Positions 35,998-48,574 of a DNA stretch of 64,000 nt are shown piece by piece. Source of the stretch: Rhabditoides inermis (Eukaryota > Nematoda > Chromadorea > Rhabditida > Rhabditidae). The notes beneath the pieces are model-generated. The model had not been told where the DNA came from and made no database searches. It saw only the letters and a program-made list of their open reading frames with translations. The first letter of the stretch is position 1, and every line of letters starts with the position of its first letter. A program made the position numbers and the translations under genes. The stretch spans positions 1,729,501-1,793,500 of the forward strand of contig CAWZYM010000301.1 in the NCBI GenBank assembly GCA_963966185.1, in the 5' to 3' direction.

Positions 35998-38900
35998 GTT
36001 GTTATTATTGTTATTATTATTATTATTGATGTAAAAAATTCAATCAATACCGGTGAGTTCCATGGGTTCGTCTCCCCACGGCCCGCCCCTTCCATAGATC
36101 TCATAGAGCAGAATGGCCAGGGAGTAGATATCGGCGCGCTGCAAAAAACAGTATGCATTTTTTCCTATCTCTTTGGCTTCGCCTTGACTATATTCTACTC
36201 ATTCCCTTACCCTCAGCATGGGATTGGCGGCGTCTCCAAGTGGCGGGTCGTCTCGCAGCAGCTCTGGCGCCGTCCACAACTCGTCTGGAAAACAAGACTC
36301 ACTATCAGGATGCTGTTCTAACCTAATACGTTACTGGAAAATCCACTTTTCTGGAAAATCCACTTTTTTAAAATTCATTTTTCTCCTAAAACTCAAGTAT
36401 CCGGTATCCGGTTGTATTTCCACATATAAAGTTAGCCAGTGAAAAAGTGGAGAAGCAGTGAATTTTTCCAGTAACGTGTCACGACTTCAGGATGCTTTAC
36501 CGTACCCTTGCACTCCTGCTCGTCTGTGTTCTGCCTCTGCTCGCCCCGTCTCATCTCGCGCAGACCGAACGACGACAGGCGCACCATCCATCTGGCAACA
36601 CGTCTCTCTCTCTCTCTCACTCTCTCTCTCTCTCTTTCTTTCTCTATTTCTCTCACTCTTTCTCTCTCACTCTCTCTCTTTCTCTCACTCTCACCGACTG
36701 TCGATGAGACAATTGGTCGACTTTAGTCTTCCGTGACACCCAATCTGCGAGTGGTGAAGGAAGTGCAGTCCCTGAATGTTGATTGGTGAATCTCGTCTCT
36801 CTAGCCCCGCCCACCTCCACAATATCCCTCGACATCTGATTGACGAAGAGGTCGTCCAGTGGCAGATCGTCGTTGTCGAGAAGTTCACGGATCGAACCTG
36901 AAGAATATAAAAATTTGGTTCAATTCAAATTATTGCAATTACATTCGAAAGATGGAAAGATGGTTATTCGACCTCAACGCCTGTTTCTCTGACTTCGTCC
37001 TCAGATAACCCACCTCTACTAGCCATTTCTTGTACGATGAATACATCCGGGATCTGCACCATCATTCCGCGAAACGTGAGCAGATTGGGGTGGGAACACT
37101 CTTGCAACTGAAATGGTTTATCAAATTATCAAGACAGTGCGAGAGAGACAGACAGGTAGAGAGGGACATTGAGTTTCAATATCTCCTCACCTGCACCACT
37201 TCCTTCCTGACTGCCCTTGTGAACTCCACGTCTCCTTTGTAGATCCTCTTCAGAGCATATGGACTGCCCTCGAATAGACCCACTGCGAAGTCTGTCAACT
37301 GAAACAAGTATGATCAGAATACACGAGCAGAATCTTGGGACCACCCACGTTGTTCCACTTCTTGTTCTCGGGGTTCTCTCCTTGCTTGAGTGGTCCGGCG
37401 GAAAGAATCGATCCCATTCCGTCCCTCGGTTCGGAAGAGGCGACGGGAGCGGATGGAATCTGAAAAAGAGGGATACGTTACACGGTCGGTTCTTCACAAT
37501 ACTGCGTTGATAATGTTCAATGAAATCGTCATGACAGAAATTATCAACAAAAATGTGTGTTTGTTATGTTATGTTTCATCTACGCAAAATGATTCAGGTT
37601 TCTGTTACAACACAATGTGAAAGCGCCTTGACCTTCATAAATAATAGAAACCTGAACAATTGCATACCTCTCCCGGCAGTTGCTCATAGTCTTCAATCAG
37701 AAAGTTGGACTGCTTCAGCGCTTCCGACTGGAAAACAATCAATAAATGAATGTCTCTGCAATTATACGATCGATTCTCACCACAACGATGCTTCCGCGAA
37801 TACTGGCCATGCTCTTCATCATACTAGTACGACTCAACAGATTGGTGTGCCTCTGAAAAAAAACGAAAAATCAATGACAATACGTTTCAATCAATAACCT
37901 TGAGTGTGATGGATGTGCGATCAATGAGAAACGAGAGCGAGTGCAGGCGACGTTCATATTGATAACGGCTAAAGTTATCGATTAACTGATTAACTTTAAT
38001 TTATGACTTATACACTTATATTTACCGATAGAGTAGAAATATGATAACTCCTGCGATGATAATCACTCCCGCCACCACGCAAACAATGATGATAAAGAGC
38101 TTATCGCGAGAGTTGAGGCACAACTCATCACTGAAAGAGGGCGTGGTTAGAGTGGGCGGAGCCAGCGCACCTGAATCCGCAAGTTGGCGTGTCCTTCGGA
38201 ACAGACCCAGATATCCAGTTGATGTGCAAACCGCTGCCAGGGTAATCAACTAGAGACTGAAAATGATTATTGGTATGAAACAATTCCTAATCGTTTCTCC
38301 AAATCTAGGAAATCCACATCAATCAACCATGCTTTTCGCATGAGTGCTGTCTCTAACTCCGTCTGCACCTGATTTTTTCGATCTAGAATGAATTGTATCA
38401 ACCCTGACCCACCCTCTCCCCGTCTCTATCCACTCGTAATTCTGCCACTGTCCACAGACCAGCCCTCCCTCCCCGAGTGTGCCAGTACAGAACGCGCGTG
38501 TTGCCGGACACTTGACCATACCTAAAGTTGTGCTTATGTTATGTGTTGTATTGACTTAATTGTATCATTCTTTGTCTTACAATTACAAACAATTCAAAAA
38601 CCATATTTGGTTGGACTTTTCTATATTTTTGTTCTACTCCCACTCACCCATCGACCATCAACTCCTCGCCAGTGATACTCGTGTACGGGCGACTGAGCAT
38701 CTGCTCGTACAGCCTATTCGCTAGGTACGGGTTCTCACTCTGCAACGACGTGGTCAGAGAGGGCGGAGTCTGGATAGATGTGAAGAAGAAAGGAGGGAGG
38801 AGAGACAGACACACATAGAGAGAGGAGATAGATAAACAGACAGAGGGAGACAGGGAGAGGGATAGTGTAAGACAGAGAGAGGGCGGAGAGAGAGAGATAG

Positions 38901-40484
38901 AGAGAGAGAAAGAGAGAGAGAGCGAGCGAGGGAGAGGGCGGAGGTGGAATCGAAAGTAAATGAGAGAGCGGAGAAATGCAGAGCGTGTCCCACCCTCTCC
39001 AGCACATCACGTGTCGCCTCTGCTATCAGCCGCATTGCATCGTATGTCCTTGCTGTCCTCTCCCAGTGGCTGTTCACAGGCACCGACTGCGCCGTCTGGT
39101 ACGGCGACTCTGCCACTGTCGGCACTCCGGCTATCACCTAAACGAGAGCCAGAATTGGTGGATCCTTTATCACCTTGTGAGCCTACCATAAATATAAATA
39201 ACTGATTGTTTACATCAGTTAGCCTAGATCCAGCTCCATATTTGTCATACCGTGTTTGCTATGTTCATAGACAAACATTATCATTCTACCTTCTCCTTAA
39301 ACGCTCTCCACTCTGCATTAGCATCACTCGGCGGCGCGAGATCCGACGGCAGCCAGATGACGTTTCTGCAGTACAACAACCCATCTTTCCCTACAGTACG
39401 CCTACAGTATACCTGAACGCTTGTATCAGCTGCTCGCTGGTAGTGTTGAGTCCAGATAGATCGGCAGGTGGAGGGGCGGAGCCAGCGTACAGCCAGTCTC
39501 GGTTCGAGGCGAGACTACAGAGAGTGAATTAGCGAATGATGGACACGCGCGTCATTGCAACACCTAAAGGAAAAGGGCAATCTCCGGTGCTCTATGAACG
39601 TAGACAATCAATCCCGCCTATGCTCTAGTTTATAAATATGCAACACTACTGAGGTTACAAGTTAAGTTACAAGTTAAGTTACAGTTAAGTTACGAGTTAC
39701 AAGTTGTGGGTTGCTGTATGGCAGTACTCTACTCACCCCACATGTGCTATGACAGCGTAGTCTCCCTTTGCCCACGCGGTCTCCTGGATGAGACAAGCAA
39801 GAAATCTCTGTAGGACGGGCACGGATCGGAGAGGATCGGACACGAGGAACACTGAAACAGAAAACGTTTCGGAAAAATCCTATATGTCTGCGTTACTTAC
39901 CCCTAGCTTTCTCGGCCGCTTTCCTCACAGTTTGCACAGTGGCGGCGACCGATCCAGTCTGCTCGATGCGGGATTCCAGAAGGATAGTGATATACGTCTT
40001 CTTCAGAAAGGCTGCAAGGGAACTAAGGGTCTGTTGCGAATGAGAAGCCCCAACTGACCAGCGACGGTCTGTCTCTGCATGTTGGCATAGGCGTCCGTTC
40101 CCTCTTCCGATGGCGACACTAGTCCCACTGCCTTCCACTCGAAATGCGAGAGGAGGGAGAGGACCGAGGAGGCGAAAGAACTGAAACCATGCATTTCATA
40201 CATAAGTGTTACAAGGCACGAAAAGGTTGGCTTTCTTGAAAGTTTCTGATCCCACCTTGGCACTGGTTGCATCATGATGTAGGTCCTATCCTCGGGCACT
40301 AGGTAGTTGATGTCGAAGTAACATTGCTAAAATAACTGACATGTGATGTGACAATATAGATGTAAACAAACGCCAAACTAATAAGTCCAAACTCACATCG
40401 GTGGCAATCATGGAGCGGGTGGCCATTGCGAGTTGGGCTTCGGAGGAACAGGAGGAGGAGAGGCCGAGCAGAGAGGAGAAGTTC

Positions 40485-40522
<38 letters not shown>

Positions 40523-40585
40523 GAAGTAGGGGACGAGAGAGTGAGAGAGAGAGAGGGGAGAAAGATAGAGACATAGAGAAGAGAG

Positions 40586-40629
<44 letters not shown>

Positions 40630-41011
40630 TTCATATCTCTTCAACTCACCTTCAACGTCCAGTCCTTACTCTGATAGGTACTCGTGTACTCCAATCGTGA
40701 ATACTGACGGAACTGAAACACACACTTTTGCAATCGTCAATATCTTATACCAACCAGTTGTATCCCATCTTTTCCATAACTGTCGATTAATGTAACTTGA
40801 TACCCGTTGTTTGATTCATTCGAAAATTTTAAGTCATCAACCGCGATTTGCAGTGCGGCGGCCGAGAATATAGCACCTGAAAAGACACAATAACATGGAA
40901 TTGTTTCCAGCCCAACATACCTTCTCCGTCACACTTTTCTCTATGCACATTGCAGCCGATCTCTCCGAGAAACCCGACTCGAAATGGGTACTCCACCACT
41001 TCTCCATTGAT
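29691..41011 (-). CDS. gcy: Receptor-type guanylyl cyclase (gcy family), N-terminus incomplete
   Basis: Single-pass receptor making cGMP, in nematodes mostly in sensory neurons. Some thirty exons follow the family order. The extracellular ANF-receptor-like domain runs from 40921-41011 ([15 protein letters not shown]) to 38179-38258. The transmembrane exon is at about 38026-38130 ([19 protein letters not shown]). The kinase-homology domain lies at 37.2-35.6 kb: HGRLKSTN replaces the catalytic HRDLKxxN and SSFG replaces DFG, so it is a pseudokinase, as is normal here. The linker coiled coil is at 35.4-35.2 kb. The catalytic domain runs from [10 protein letters not shown] (35.1 kb) through [30 protein letters not shown] and [15 protein letters not shown] to the stop at 29691-29693. 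The usual DVVGFT is DCPGFV here; the metal-binding Asp is kept. The signal-peptide exon upstream of 41011 was not found. The intron 30673-34880 contains a non-LTR retrotransposon. Confidence 0.93.
30246..30289. repeat. (GA)n microsatellite in cyclase intron
   Basis: GA-rich run between the two cyclase exons around 30138-30219 and 30300-30400. Confidence 0.9.
30853..31500 (+). CDS. LINE ORF1 protein
   Basis: Putative RNA-binding chaperone of the retrotransposon, 215 residues from the ATG used here; an in-frame ATG at 30793 would give 235. A Cys pair near the start (NPLCCVGC) is followed by a heptad-like stretch (residues about 20-55) suggesting a coiled coil, an Ala/Pro linker, and a basic C-terminal half. 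In that half, TARYP-like and [13 protein letters not shown] segments resemble the RRM/CTD region of ORF1 proteins (inference). No CCHC zinc knuckles are visible. The ORF ends 192 bases before ORF2. Confidence 0.75.
   Translation, partial: TPPPPDNPLCCVGCTETIAALRNEMSMMKRNFENVHADLLQKIQYLVKKQDSQEKSYAAAVAAAPPVPMAPISALDPDNVADVLSRVPRDADYEKFVNSGEREKERVNEERDSRLVLVARPEDENETEHTLLTAVQTALEEAGLPKDNVIKAARYPAAKDPKKTGARPVKIYLRDDVTPDRRQMLKETLSRSKIALFCRDDLGYMDRRRDGFLRY
31693..34497 (+). CDS. LINE ORF2: apurinic-type endonuclease and reverse transcriptase
   Basis: Copies element RNA into nicked genomic DNA. An unbroken frame of 934 residues holds an N-terminal APE-like endonuclease with [23 protein letters not shown] and the SDH motif. 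The reverse transcriptase from about residue 450 shows [52 protein letters not shown] and the catalytic IYADDLKLY. No frameshift or stop interrupts it, so it could be recently active. The motif set fits the CR1/Jockey superclade; the exact clade needs a tree. Confidence 0.96.
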   Translation: MVTSADKYFSLFTSNIRSFKNSLQLITASFHSLSVIGVLTEIWTRDEKSIPIFPRRVTHAACRSDRRGGGVMISVPSNLGSTLLAQTSLDDLDAVASKITFPNGSRVIVIGVYRHPRSSPNFTHHLETFIARFNIDCPVIITGDFNFPEINWRDNTSSEPKSFDFVGLCNTLGLSQHVNFPTRGYNILDLILCNDRSLIFNVKPGIQISDHVSVECSLNIPLSPSCDNVEKTYFDYRNGDYAAMCHDLAAIDWVSQFGQCTDIDQKYNVLTGYIHDSINIRVPILTIKSAKKFPSWLLSKKLKIRKLFDKQKHTKDPDDIYTYKNATKLYKQDVKSYLIERERSILKKSSPAEYWNYIKKRTVGKADIPFLSDGESLVSDDFERAQMFNKHFSDVFIRDDHKPFSAQSKTSVSLMNINLDPDRVYTYLKHFKRKLSYGPDNIPSIVLQSLAVVLAEPLSMIFKESLTTGNMPNLWKQSIVVPVHKKDDPSIVNNYRPISLTCTSCRVLERMLVYEMRKHLWSNHLVAPQQFGFLDGRSTISQMVEYVSFISSELGAKRIVDSIYLDVAKAFDTVSHRRLIQICDAYGFRGNLLRWLQNYLTGRTQCVRISNRLSDWLDVLSGVPQGSVVGPLMFLLYVNDIGDVIEHCKFHIYADDLKLYLSSSTPCFESKLISDLRRIAKFFIDRQMKLSVSKCECMHFGKNNPMYSYTCEGQPLRSVRNIRDLGIQLNFDLSPDSHISKQVRKASALAILVPRTFSYSKDLYRNFFIYKIRPILEYGSEVLCLMNKTFTNALEKTRRKFTKAIFPKMSYANRLESLQLETLYMRRIKSNLTLVHSYMYGYIKSENPFDVIDSKSRSSRNRSNGCKLYSNAKTTIQQSFIIHSVVNTWNLLPQTVVNIPDKHQFRKSLNNHINFHSKNGTIFSSLKIQDPTNL
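35898..36029. repeat. (TTA)n microsatellite in cyclase intron
   Basis: More than a hundred bases of almost pure TTA trinucleotides with a few TTG, inside the intron between two kinase-homology exons. It creates a poly-Ile ORF on the minus strand that is not a gene. Confidence 0.95.
36603..36696. repeat. CT-rich microsatellite in cyclase intron
   Basis: CT/TTTCT tract between two kinase-homology exons. Confidence 0.85.
40484..40627. repeat. GA-rich tracts in cyclase intron
   Basis: Two GA runs (about 40484-40520 and 40589-40627) with a GA-rich spacer in an intron of the extracellular domain. Another GA-rich stretch lies at 38798-38940. Confidence 0.9.
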
Positions 41012-41206
41012 CTGAAAAGGAAGTAAACCGACCATATCTCATGTCAGTATTACCTCTTTTGAAACGCACTCAACATGCCTAATTGTGACACACAAACATA
41101 TTAATACAATGTGTACCAGCATAGAACAATGTCAGATGAGTACAGCGCAGGAATCTTAGTGAATGTGGAAAATGGCTATAGTGTCATTGCTCCTTGTGTC
41201 CTCCGT

Positions 41207-41277
<71 letters not shown>

Positions 41278-41899
41278 ACTTCACTTCCCCCGCCATCCCA
41301 CGGAGCGGAAACTTATCATTCCTCGGAAATTACCGCTCGCTTCCTCCTTCCCACCATCCATGCGGCAGAACAGATATGTTTGTGAGTGACAAATAATGTA
41401 CGCTATTGATCCCTCAAATTCTTAATTGGTCGTATTTGGTACGTTTACCTATGTAGATTTATAATATAAGAAAGCAAGGATAGAAGCGTGACTGGCTGGC
41501 TGGGTGAGTGGTGTGAATGGTGAACAGCCAGAAGAAAGGACGGCTGGAGTAGAACGAATCATCTGCAGCTGCTCTGTGCACTCCCTGTCCTCGGTGGTCT
41601 CGGTAGTCTCTTAGATGAGAGAGCTGAACGGCGCCAACTTACCACCATCTTCCACTCGGCAGAGAGAGAAGCAGCGTCTTGAACGAACTGACGTGAGTCG
41701 GGGAATAAGTATCGCAATTGCAACAGTCCGTGATACAGATCAAAAACATCAATTTATTTCATCCGTAAAATTAATTTATCCGTAACATAACAACACAAGT
41801 CAAAATTTCATCCAACACAACGAAACACCGCATGAAACATTCACCAATCAACATAGCAAAACTAGAGTGGGCGGGGCCTTCGTGGGCGTGTCGCATGGT
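41012..41899. other. DNA upstream of the cyclase receptor and downstream of Nup88
   Basis: It probably contains the signal-peptide exon and promoter of the cyclase gene, which I could not place. A (CT)n run occupies 41204-41275. Confidence 0.45.
41204..41275. repeat. (CT)n microsatellite
   Basis: Nearly pure CT dinucleotide run of about 70 bases. Confidence 0.95.
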
Positions 41900-42633
41900 C
41901 TACGCGTCCGCCTCCATTTCCTTCACTCGCTTCTCGACCGCTTGCACTCGTTCACGGAGAGTGTCAATGTCCTGCGTACTGAAACAAAAAGATGAACAAT
42001 GCGTTTCGTAATATATAATAACATCACAGAAAAATGTGATTTCATACAACCCACGTCTTTCCTAGCATGAACTTCTTCGCCCCGACGGATGCTTGGAAGG
42101 GGCGGGCGGGGCCGAGCAGACGGCGACGGGCAGCCGCCGCGTCAAGGGTCAACTGAAAGAAAACGCTTAAAACGTACGCGTAGCATGACATGCATACATG
42201 TAAACCTGTTTAGGTTCACACATGTCTCAATTGAAATCATTTCGATTTCACTGCACACACATCGCGAAAGTCGCCTTTTTAAACGACATAATACACACAA
42301 TTTCATACCTGGGGCAGCCGCATGTGTACATTGTTGGCCGTGTGCTGGTGCTGCTTCAGACCGGAGAGCATCCTGTGTTCGTGGTCAGACAGAGGAGACC
42401 GGCCGAGAACGCGAGAGAATAGCTCAAACAGGGAAGATTAGCGAAGAAAGTATGGATTGCAAATGAGTTATGACTGAAGCGTAGTTGTCACAAAATATTA
42501 ATAAGTGAAATAGCCCTCCACGTCGACTCACCGCCTCGATCCTGGTATGCGTTTCCCTGATGGCAGATTTGGTCCTCTCCAAGCGGTCCGACAGAGAGAT
42601 GAAGTCCCTGCAATGATATAAGCTGACTCTGAC

Positions 42634-42678
<45 letters not shown>

Positions 42679-45600
42679 CTCTTGCTCTTTCTCTAACCTC
42701 CCATCCCCGACTCACTGGAACACTTTCTTCCACCTCTCCTCATCCGCAGTCTTCATCTTCTCCCCCTCCTCCAGAGAAGCCAACATCGACACAACACTGA
42801 AACAAACAGAATACAAAAAAACCAGAAAACATGATTGGAACATAACTCAAGTTTTCACGACTCTATTAAATCATCTGCAAAACAACAACGGCACTATGTC
42901 TTGAAAACATCGTTTAATAGAATATGAATTTTTTGAACACCTCTTTGCGGCCAGCTGTACAGCTTGCTTGTTGAGTGTGAGATGTTGGGTGAGCGACTGC
43001 TGGAAGGCGAAGAGAGACGACAGCAGGGCAGACTCGCCTACGGAAGGCGCGCACCTACAAACAAAGGACTGGATGACACACAGTTACAACAAAATCGGCA
43101 ACGCATAACTATTATAGACTGATTCATAGTTGGGATGTATCACTTTCACTCACATCAATTTGAACACCAAAGCAAAGCCAGTCAAATTACGATCATCATA
43201 CAAAAACATTATACCATATTTTAATTAAACATACACCACACCAACATGGAAACAAGAAACAAGAAACACTCACACGACACTCGGCAACGGCTTCTGTCCA
43301 GCGAGCAGCTTATCCAACTGCTGCTTGAATGTCACATCGAACAGGGGATCCAACTGAAACACACACCAATCGATAAGCCAATCAATACAACACCCACATT
43401 CTTCTTCCCCGCAGGCTTCGTCCCGGTGGCAGTGGAAGCAGTAGACACTCCGGGGTGGGCCGCAGTGTACAGTCTAGATAAGCATGGTCAATCTCTCTCT
43501 CTCTCTCTTACTCTCACACTCTCCCTCACTCACTCACTCACTCACTCACTCACTCTCCCTCCCTCTCCCTTCCCACCTCACGAATCCGTGTATCACCGCC
43601 TGCTCTCCTCCCGCCGCACACGCAATCAGCACACGACCATCGCCTGAAAATATCAATACGTAGGTAAGTCCAATGTCCAAACTCAATGCATGCAATGTTT
43701 ACAAAAAATTCAATGCAATCCAACAACCGACCGTCTCTCTCTCCCTCCTCCCGCACAGGGACAGCGACGGCGGCCCCTCGCATGCTGGTCCCCTCCCCTC
43801 CTCCTCGGCCCGCCCCCGCCTTCCCTCCCCTGTTCTCCTTGTCCCCCTCATCCTCCCCTCCAACCACGTGCAGCACACTGTGCACCAGCGAGTCGCCGGG
43901 CTCAGATGAACTGGAAAGTACACATACAGCATTCATTTAAACTGTCTAAATATCACGTATCGAATTGAATTTGTAATCGACAAATCTTGAAAAAAAACAA
44001 AACAAATACGTTTCATGTAGTCATGATATCACACATAGCATAGAATGATTCAATCGGCGACGTATGCTAGGTGCGAACAATAACATGCTCAATACTCACC
44101 CTCCTCCGAGAATGTCTGCATACTCTGCCATCCACCGACCACAGTCCACCATGTGCACGCGGCAAGACGACGAGACCAGGTACACACCGCGCCACTCAAA
44201 CATCATGTTATTTAGAATTGTCGTGATCAACACCTTTCGTAATTGATGAAACATGACAACGTCACATCTATGTCCACTGTTGAAACTTACATCATGTACC
44301 CTTTCTACAAAAAATCTTGTCAAACGTCTAACCAACCTGTTCCTTGCTTCCTCCCTCTCCTCCTGCACTCAGTCTGATCGACCCACTGCCCGCCAGTTGG
44401 ATGTGCTCGTGTACGAACAGCCTGCAATCAATACGTTGATTGTGATTGGTAACACACCACTAAATGACAAATTGACAAGCATGCGACATATTTTAGAAAT
44501 TAGATCCAAGAAACATACAATGCATATTGTAGAAAAGTAACTGAAAAAAAACTCATCACTTCAATATGAGAAAAAAATCAATCATATGTGTTGTAAAATG
44601 TAAATAAAAGGGTGAACTGACTCGATGGCTTGCTCGTCTCCATCGGCGGGAAGAGCGACGAGGTGGACAAGGTTGCGGCCGGCACACAGGAGGGAGAAGA
44701 CCGAGAGGGACGGGTGCGGCACGTGCAGCAGCTGATAGGAGCAGTGGAAGGTGGAAAGCTATCTTCTCCCTCTCCCTCTCTTCTCCCTCACTCTCTCTAC
44801 CTCTATGGGCTCGTCCGGGAGTTCGACGGAGAGCTGCTGCGGGCGCGCCACCTCGCCGCCACTCGACGGCCACAGGTCACAGCTCAAAGCATACTGTGTA
44901 TTCAGGGTTTAGAGTTTAGACGGAGTGAGGCAATGTTCAGGCACAGGCAATCCATACGCACTATGCATCACAACACAACCTGCTCAAATAAGTTTCACCC
45001 CCACCACAAATCAATGCGTAAACTTTCAAAGTAATGTGACATGCCATTTGTCTAAATTCAATAGTAAGCCGGTAAATTTAATAAAGTCCTTAATGTATCA
45101 GTATCATATTCATAGAATGATTATGAATTTATAATAATTAAAAAGTAACCATATTTTTATGCAAAGCATGATAAGTTTCACACCAAAGGCATAACTACCG
45201 GAAAACTCATAAAGACAATGTCACATGCCATTTGTCTAGTAGCTCAATTTTCATCTCAATTCACAGCTAAAACAAATCGACTTTTTTAATTAAAAAAAAA
45301 CAATTACGTGATCAATTTTGAACATTAAACAGAAACATCACAACAAAATACTTTTAAAAACTAAAACATGTAGTATGCGTACCTGTACATGCCTCCATCC
45401 GAGTCAACTGCCAGCACAACGGGGCGGGAGGGAGACACGCCCAGGTCGAAGGACACTGCAACGGGAGGAGGGTTGGAGGGAACAAGGAGAATAGAGAATT
45501 CGAAATTGGAAGAGTACAGACTACAGAAGTACAGGCAGAGAGAGTGGGCACCAGCTCCTGCTCCAAAGTGCAACGCAGAACACAGGGAAATGTGTTTGGA

Positions 45601-46908
45601 GGTAGAAATAAAATACACAACCATGGTGTATATACGTTTCAGTTTAACACTTTGATTAATAAGATAATATTAATTCAATCTCTTCTTCAGATAAAATTTA
45701 AAAATATAGAAATCCCGACCTAGCCTGTTGAAGAGTCCGTAGGTGTTGTTTCCTCCGAAGCTGGCGTTGGCGGATGCGATGAATGGAGAGAAGTCCGTCT
45801 TGGACACTGGACAGTCCAGCGAGCAGTCCACAGAGTACAGCCTGAACAAATGCAGTTTATGGAATGAGACACTACGCGTATTGGAGAAAGTATATCCTAC
45901 GTAAACATCCTACCAATCCGAACCGTATAATTCACATAATTAAATATTCTGGAACCACGTACCTGATGGCGCTGTCTCCGGTTAGCATGGCAATGTGGAG
46001 GCCACTGCCGGCCGGCAGCCAGCGCTTCCCAACCCAACGGACCTACAACCACAACGCCAATGCGTACATCTCAATTCGACGATTACATAATAAACACGTG
46101 TAGGACGATGAGGAGTTTAATGGGGGTTGAATAATTGAACAGCAACATAGATCATGTGTCTCCGGTACTGGTTGCACAAAACAACAAGCGACAACGCATA
46201 CGACTGACCTGCTGTACAGTGGTGCCGCCGCGTTGCTGGAAGAAGAGCGACGGGTGCAGCGAGTGAGTCCTGCAAGGAATAGAGTGATCAACACAACAAC
46301 AACACCAATGAACAATACACAACTGGAAAACAACATACTCGCAATGGTAGTGGTGCTGGAGTCTCTCCGAGTCGAGCAGACTACGAGACGCGCTCCACAG
46401 ATCGGACGGGAGGGAAACGATGAGAACACACTAAAAAAAGAACAAATGAATCTTCAATGAGGAACTGACAAAGCAGAGAGAGAGTAGTTCACAGGTGAAT
46501 AAGAAAACAAACAAACAACAAGAAGTGCTAAAGTGCTTACAGCTTACCTTGTTGGCGACAATGGCGATGCGGGCTCCGTTCTCGGAGACGACCATGCCAG
46601 TAGCGCGCTGCTCCCGCGGCAGCGACACCGACAGCTCCAACTCCTAAAAACCATTACATTGTGTGAACGTAATTGAATGTCTACAGGTTAGCGATATGGT
46701 AATGGTACGACGTATGGACGTCGAAAAATCGTAACACAAATATGTCATGCTGACTCACGATCTTCCTGGCGACCTCCACGTGTCCCTCGGACTGGGTGAT
46801 GTCACAGAGCAGCTGCAGCTTCTTTCCATTGAACAGGAGCAGACCGAAGTCGAGGTACGATGCCAGCACCGACTGGCCCTCCAAGCTGCAAGCCTCCGAT
46901 AACCGCAT
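41900..46908 (-). CDS. NUP88: Nup88-type nucleoporin
   Basis: Cytoplasmic-side nuclear pore component that holds Nup214/Nup98 and supports export. The N-terminal beta-propeller is spread over exons 46759-46910 (ATG at 46908), 46548-46643, 46339-46430, about 46209-46270, about 45960-46042, about 45720-45842, about 45384-45456 and further ones to 43.5 kb. The order of segments matches Nup88: a LLLFNGKKL strand, SENGARIAIVANK, IVSLPSDLW, HIAMLTGDSAIRLYSVD, VSFDLGVSPSRPVVLAV, then RVLIACAAGG. The C-terminal third is helical, with heptads in EALLSSLFAFQQSLTQHL-like and TLRERVQAVEKRVKEMEADA segments, the last being the very C-terminus. The ATG lies two bases after a TTGTTCAG acceptor, fitting direct trans-splicing. 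Similarity is by segment order and motifs rather than strong identity, as usual for this fast-evolving family; C. elegans has such a gene (npp-24). Confidence 0.75.
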
Positions 46909-48109
46909 TCCTGAACAATTAGTGACGTCATAGGATGTAGCACTACAATAAACAACACAGTATAATATAAAAATTACTTTAAAACTAGATTAATGAACAA
47001 ACAACGACAACGACGAAAAGAAAGAAAACAACCATTCAAAAATGTGCAGTTGACGAAATATCGAACTTACACTACCCACTGCACTACGTTCACTTTCACA
47101 CTTGATTGTTCTTACATACAACCGGGCGACTCGCCGTCGGGTTCCGGCCGAGTCGCCTTCGAGTCGCCACCGACAGAAGGGCGGGTACGCTCCGCCGAGT
47201 CGCCTCCGACAAAAAAACTGGCGCGAAGTTCAAATCGCTAAAGTTGTTATTTCTCACTACGTTTTTCTAAACGAAAATTTAAAACCGTCAATGTATTTAC
47301 ACTTGTAAATAAGTTAAAATATGCATGCAAAATATTTTGTTCAGCGGGTAACTATAATATACTTATTTGGAGAAACTGTCGGGGCTCCACGTCGTGCACC
47401 CCTGACATGTTTTGCACGGTCCGGATAGCTGCACAGTCGAGAGCGGTCGGGCCCACGACCGCGCCGCGTACACGCGACGCTCTGCTCTTTTGCGAATTTG
47501 TCAGCAAGCGGTTGAGCGCGATAATTTCTTGCTTGAAATCGCTACGCGCTCATTCACTCGCGGGGCAGCCTACGCGCCAGCCGCTCTCTCTGTGAGGCGC
47601 GCTGTGCAACTATCCGGGCCGTGTTTGGGATTGGGAGGCTGTTTGCCTGGGTACTGCTAGGTCAATGCGAGGGGTGCCACACGTCATCGCCCTGACTGCA
47701 CCTGTATGACAAATCCATCAGCCATAACCAACCAATCAAGTGCCTGAAGTGTTTATGTGTGTTACAGTTCCATCATATGTCTTGTCACGTATGCATGCCT
47801 TGAAAGTGGTGCATTTGTATATCTCCTCAACAGCGGTGTGGAAAATGGCGATGAAAGGAAGCTGTTCTCTCATGCGAGCACTCCCTTCGCACAGTCTTTG
47901 ACTGCTCGAGTTAGCGATGCAGTCGTTCACAGTCACCTGAAACGGAACAAATTGTTCAAACAAAACTGCAAGCATCGGTCATCATGCTCCAGTATCCAGA
48001 GGAACAATTGATTGCTTTCAGTTGGCTATTATTTAAAGGAACAGTGGCGACTTAATTCTGCAACTTGCAACTAGCTCTTGAACGCGTATTACCACTCATG
48101 CAAAACATT

Positions 48110-48174
48110 AGCCGTAGACAGGAATCGAACCAGCGAGGTTTGTGCCATAACGGCGCACACATCCATTGAGCCAC
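48110..48174 (-). repeat. tRNA-like (SINE-like) sequence a
   Basis: On the minus strand GTGGCTCAATGGATG resembles a tRNA A box and GGTTCGATTCC is a perfect B box, correctly ordered and spaced. Arms do not close into a normal cloverleaf, so this is a tRNA-derived element or pseudogene, not a working tRNA. Confidence 0.5.
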
Positions 48175-48411
48175 ATAGTAAGTGAACGGGCTTCATTCAT
48201 CTAAGGTTATGTCTTCTCTCACCATTTCTGCAGTATTGAAGAGTTCAACGGAATGGAAGTCGTGGCGGGACCAATTTTGAGTTTGAAAAAATGTTGCAAC
48301 ATCGAGTTACAACATTTGAAAGCAACAGATAATTGTTGTTCTTTCTCAAAAATCTATTCAGTTTTAAGTTAATATGATTCTTTCAAATATTCCGAGTCAA
48401 AAATAAGTCCT

Positions 48412-48490
48412 ATACCTATAATATTTGTAAACCTATAATATTTGTATACCTATAATACCTATAACCTATAATAAGTGTACCTATAATATT
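48412..48490. repeat. acctataat short tandem repeat
   Basis: Six or so imperfect units of acctataata(tttgta) in a row. Confidence 0.8.
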
Positions 48491-48574
48491 TTCAAGCAAT
48501 AGAACAATAACCGATACTGTTTTACTAGTTGACAACCTTGAATTTGAAAAATTGTTCTGTTACAATAAGTTTTC

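Noticed and set aside
35838..36158. Poly-Ile ORF on the minus strand
   Set aside because: Artifact of the TTA repeat plus the adjacent real kinase-homology exon.
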